Positions 61,634 through 64,000 of a stretch of DNA of 64,000 nt are shown here, one piece after another. Made by a program: the position numbers and the translations under genes. Location of the stretch: positions 248,001-312,000 of the forward strand of contig CBDANZ010000005.1 of NCBI GenBank assembly GCA_965197865.1, given 5' to 3'. Numbering within the stretch: the first letter of the stretch is position 1; each line of letters starts with the position of its first letter. This stretch comes from CBDANZ01 sp965197865 (GTDB lineage: Bacteria; Acidobacteriota; Vicinamibacteria; Vicinamibacterales; CAVVIG01). The notes under the pieces were generated by a model. The model did not search any database. It saw nothing but the letters and a program-made list of their open reading frames with translations, and had not been told where the DNA came from.

Positions 61634-63469
61634 ATGACCGCCATCCTGGGCATCTCTGCGTTTTATCACGACTCGGCGGCGGCACTCCTCGTCGATGGCC
61701 GTATCGTCGCGGCGGCGCAGGAGGAACGCTTCACTCGCACGAAGCACGACGCCGGGTTCCCGACCCATGCCATCGCCTGCTGTCTCGCTGAGGCGGGCAT
61801 CGATGCGTCGGACCTCGACTACGTGGGGTTCTACGACAAGCCGTTCCTGAAGTTCGAGCGGCTGCTCGAGACCTACCTGGCCTACGCGCCGCGCGGCTTC
61901 GGGTCGTTCGTGCACGCGATGCCGCAGTGGGTCAAACAGAAGCTACACCTGCCTCGGGAGATCCGTCGCAGGCTCGGGGGCACCTATCGCAAGAGCATCA
62001 CCTCCACCGAGCACCACGAGTCGCACGCCGCCAGTGCGTTCTTCGCCTCGCCCTTTCAGGACGCCGCGATCCTGACACTGGACGGCGTCGGAGAGTGGGC
62101 CACTGCCAGCTACGGAGTCGGGCACGCGAATCGGATCGAGCTGACGCAGGAGCTGCGATTTCCGCACTCGCTGGGGCTCCTCTACTCTGCCTTCACCTAC
62201 TACACGGGGTTCAGGGTCAACTCCGGCGAATACAAGCTCATGGGGCTGGCCCCGTACGGGAAGCCGACCTACGCGGATCTGATCCGAGACCATCTCGTCA
62301 ACCTCAAGCCGGACGGCTCCTTCAGAACGGACATGTCCTACTTCCGGTACTGCGAGGGCCTGCAGATGACGTCACCCGCCTTCGACCGGTTGTTCGGGGG
62401 CCCTCGACGCGCCGCGGAGTCGCCGATCACCCAGCGGGAAATGGACATCGCCGCCTCCATTCAGCTGGTCACCGAGGAGATCATGCTCGCGGCCGCCCGT
62501 CACGTACATCGGGAAACCGGCCAGCGGTACCTGTGTCTGGCTGGCGGGGTCGCCCTCAACTGCGTCAGCAACGGCCGCATCCTACGCGAGGGGCCGTTCG
62601 ACGACATCTGGATCCAGCCAGCGGCGGGCGATGCCGGGGGAGCGCTGGGGGTCGCGCTCTTCATCTGGCACCAGCTGCTCAACCATCCCCGACCAGCGGC
62701 GCCCGACGACCGGCAACTCGGCTCGCTCCTCGGACCCCGCTTCACCGACGATCAGCTGGCGCGGTTCCTCGACGACCAGGGGGCGGTGTATCGGCGTTTC
62801 GACGACGACACCACGCTGTGCGACCACCTCGCAGGGCTCCTGGCGGACGAGAACGTGGTCGGCTGGTTCCAGGGGCGGATGGAGTTCGGACCTCGGGCAT
62901 TGGGTTCTCGTAGCATCATCGGCGACGCGCGCAGCCAGTCCATGCAGTCGGTGATGAACCGAAAGATCAAGTTTCGCGAGTCGTTCAGGCCGTTCGCACC
63001 GTCCGTGCTTCAGGATCGCGTCAGCGAGTACTTCGACATGCGCGAGGGCCAGCCCAGCCCCTACATGCTGCTCGTCGCGCCGGTACGGAAGGACCAGCGG
63101 ATCCCGGAGGCGGCGAGCGAGAAACTCGAAGGCCTCGCGAAGCTGCAGGTCGCTCGGTCGACCGTACCGGCCATCACGCACGTGGACTACTCGGCCCGGG
63201 TCCAGACCGTCGACGCCGTCCGGCACGGTCGCTATCATGCGCTGCTTGAGGCGTTCGAGCGTAGGACCGGCTGTCCCGTTCTCATCAACACCAGCTTCAA
63301 CGTGCGGGGCGAGCCGATCGTGTGCGAGCCTGAGCAGGCATATCGTTGTTTCATGGCGACCAATATGGACGTGCTGGTACTCGAGCGGTGTGTGCTGCTC
63401 AAGCGGGACCAGCCACACGCCACTACGCACGCCACCGATGAGTATCTGGCGGCGTTTGCGCTCGACTGA
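61634..63469 (+). CDS. Carbamoyltransferase (NodU/CmcH/SxtI family)
   Basis: 611 aa, full length. Transfers a carbamoyl group from carbamoyl-phosphate via carbamoyl-AMP to a hydroxyl of a sugar or natural product. N-terminal Kae1-like domain: ILGISAFYHDSAAALLVDG, QEERFTRTKHDAGFP, the metal-binding STEHHESHAASAFFASPF and LTLDGVGEWATASYG. C-terminal YrdC-like domain: MEFGPRALGSRSIIGDARSQ and KFRESFRPFAPSVL, then NTSFNVRGEPIV. Stop overlaps the SxtJ start (TGATG). Intact. Confidence 0.95.
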   Translation: MTAILGISAFYHDSAAALLVDGRIVAAAQEERFTRTKHDAGFPTHAIACCLAEAGIDASDLDYVGFYDKPFLKFERLLETYLAYAPRGFGSFVHAMPQWVKQKLHLPREIRRRLGGTYRKSITSTEHHESHAASAFFASPFQDAAILTLDGVGEWATASYGVGHANRIELTQELRFPHSLGLLYSAFTYYTGFRVNSGEYKLMGLAPYGKPTYADLIRDHLVNLKPDGSFRTDMSYFRYCEGLQMTSPAFDRLFGGPRRAAESPITQREMDIAASIQLVTEEIMLAAARHVHRETGQRYLCLAGGVALNCVSNGRILREGPFDDIWIQPAAGDAGGALGVALFIWHQLLNHPRPAAPDDRQLGSLLGPRFTDDQLARFLDDQGAVYRRFDDDTTLCDHLAGLLADENVVGWFQGRMEFGPRALGSRSIIGDARSQSMQSVMNRKIKFRESFRPFAPSVLQDRVSEYFDMREGQPSPYMLLVAPVRKDQRIPEAASEKLEGLAKLQVARSTVPAITHVDYSARVQTVDAVRHGRYHALLEAFERRTGCPVLINTSFNVRGEPIVCEPEQAYRCFMATNMDVLVLERCVLLKRDQPHATTHATDEYLAAFALD

Positions 63470-63888
63470 TGATGGCCGTCATCGAGATCAACACGCATCC
63501 GTCACGCCGAGACCTGTTGTGGTTCGGCCTGCTCCTGCCGGTCTTTTTCGCAATCGTCGGTGCGCTGGTCTGGCGGAGGACCGGGGCGCTCGCGGCAGGC
63601 ACCGCGGTCTGGACGGTCGGTGGAACCGTCAGTACGCTCTTCGCCCTCTGGCCGGCCAGCCGGCGCCGGATCTATGTGGGCTGGATGTATGTCGTCTACC
63701 CAATCGGGTGGACGGTGTCGCATCTGCTTCTGGGCGTGGTCTACTTCATGGTCATCACCCCGATCGGGCTCGCTCTGCGGATGCTGCGCCGCGACCCACT
63801 GGAGCGCTCCTTCGACTACGGGGCAACCACCTATTGGGTCCGTCACAACCCGGCGGGTCGCATCGAGCGATACCTGCGCCAGTTCTGA
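63469..63888 (+). CDS. SxtJ-family membrane protein
   Basis: 139 aa with three or four helices (LLWFGLLLPVFFAIVGALVW, IYVGWMYVVYPIGWTVSHLL, VVYFMVITPIGLALRML). RRDPLERSFDYGATTYWVRH is the family's C-terminal signature. SxtJ is consistently encoded between a carbamoyltransferase and DUF5989 proteins and is presumed to help membrane localisation of the reaction; no activity has been shown that I can cite. Coupled by TGATG to the previous gene. Intact. Confidence 0.9.
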   Translation: MMAVIEINTHPSRRDLLWFGLLLPVFFAIVGALVWRRTGALAAGTAVWTVGGTVSTLFALWPASRRRIYVGWMYVVYPIGWTVSHLLLGVVYFMVITPIGLALRMLRRDPLERSFDYGATTYWVRHNPAGRIERYLRQF

Positions 63889-63906
63889 GGGCTAGAGAGG
63901 TCGAAG

Positions 63907-64000
63907 ATGACCAGGACTGAATCTCACGAAAAAGACGCGAACGACTTCGCGAGCTGGGCTACGCAGACACGACCCGGGTTGCTCGCCGAGCTCTGGGAAT
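63907..64000 (+). CDS. DUF5989-family small membrane protein, runs off window
   Basis: ATG at 63907 after GAGAGG. First 31 residues visible: a charged leader (MTRTESHEKDANDFASW) and TRPGLLAELWE, the beginning of the DUF5989 core (usually followed by F-x5-KKWW and one helix). Third gene of the carbamoyltransferase cluster, 18 bp after SxtJ. Truncated by the window end, not by mutation. Confidence 0.75.
   Translation, partial: MTRTESHEKDANDFASWATQTRPGLLAELWE

Noticed and set aside
1..64000. tRNA, rRNA or CRISPR array
   Set aside because: Scanning gaps for T-loop sequences, rRNA landmarks and regularly spaced repeats by eye gave nothing; a covariance search could still find a missed tRNA.

Overview
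This is a high-GC chromosomal window from a Gram-negative, respiring, environmental bacterium. Oar-like TonB-dependent receptors with an N-terminal carboxypeptidase-regulatory domain, an Alternative-Complex-III-like quinol dehydrogenase module, DUF885 and VWA proteins, MacB-type ABC permeases and a carbamoyltransferase/SxtJ/DUF5989 cluster together suggest Acidobacteriota, perhaps Vicinamibacteria. That assignment is inference: there is no rRNA or other phylogenetic marker beyond serS, galU and rsmI.

Layout. 1-5 kb: housekeeping genes (rsmI fragment, DUF885 peptidase-like protein, FmdB zinc ribbon, galU, serS). 5-10.3 kb, minus strand: a tightly coupled membrane redox operon (cytochrome c, molybdopterin oxidoreductase, Fe-S subunit, NrfD, DUF3341). 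10.5-14 kb: small CxxC protein, bactofilin, TonB receptor. 14-18.5 kb: decayed secreted and TonB genes. 18.6-21.5 kb: metal operon (multicopper oxidase, ZIP transporter, cupredoxin). 21.7-28.8 kb: a graveyard of gene fragments with an intact IS3 element and a few intact genes (M48-like zinc peptidase, LamG lipoprotein). 28.9-35.3 kb, minus strand: CusABC-type heavy-metal efflux operon plus a His-rich protein. 35.4-38.4 kb: amidase fragment, broken M4 protease, broken ABC-substrate-binding/TolC fusion. 38.6-43.8 kb, minus strand: ABC exporter operon with an outer-membrane barrel and a LolA-like protein. 44.4-50.3 kb: VWA and glycosyltransferase genes, each split by a 158-bp miniature element (MITE), one of which carries a nested IS1111-type insertion. 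50.3-57.9 kb: NapC-type cytochrome, alpha/beta hydrolase, HugZ-like pseudogene, quinone oxidoreductase, ICMT-like methyltransferase. 58-64 kb: remnants of SGNH hydrolases and a Gfo/Idh oxidoreductase, an IS1182/IS5-like element, then carbamoyltransferase, SxtJ and DUF5989, running off the end.

Two themes stand out. First, mobile DNA: an autonomous DDE element (59737-61217) and two nearly identical MITEs share terminal inverted repeats and make 4-bp NTAG target duplications. Removing each MITE plus one duplication in silico restores the host gene, and an IS1111-type element sits inside a MITE terminal repeat. Second, decay: many genes are truncated at sharp head-to-head or tail-to-tail junctions, and many carry single-base frameshifts, some of them compensating. 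That pattern could be real pseudogenization, uncorrected sequencing indels, or both.

The intact operons point to a quinone-linked respiratory chain, copper and heavy-metal handling in the periplasm, and an O-carbamoylation/surface-glycan function at the right edge.
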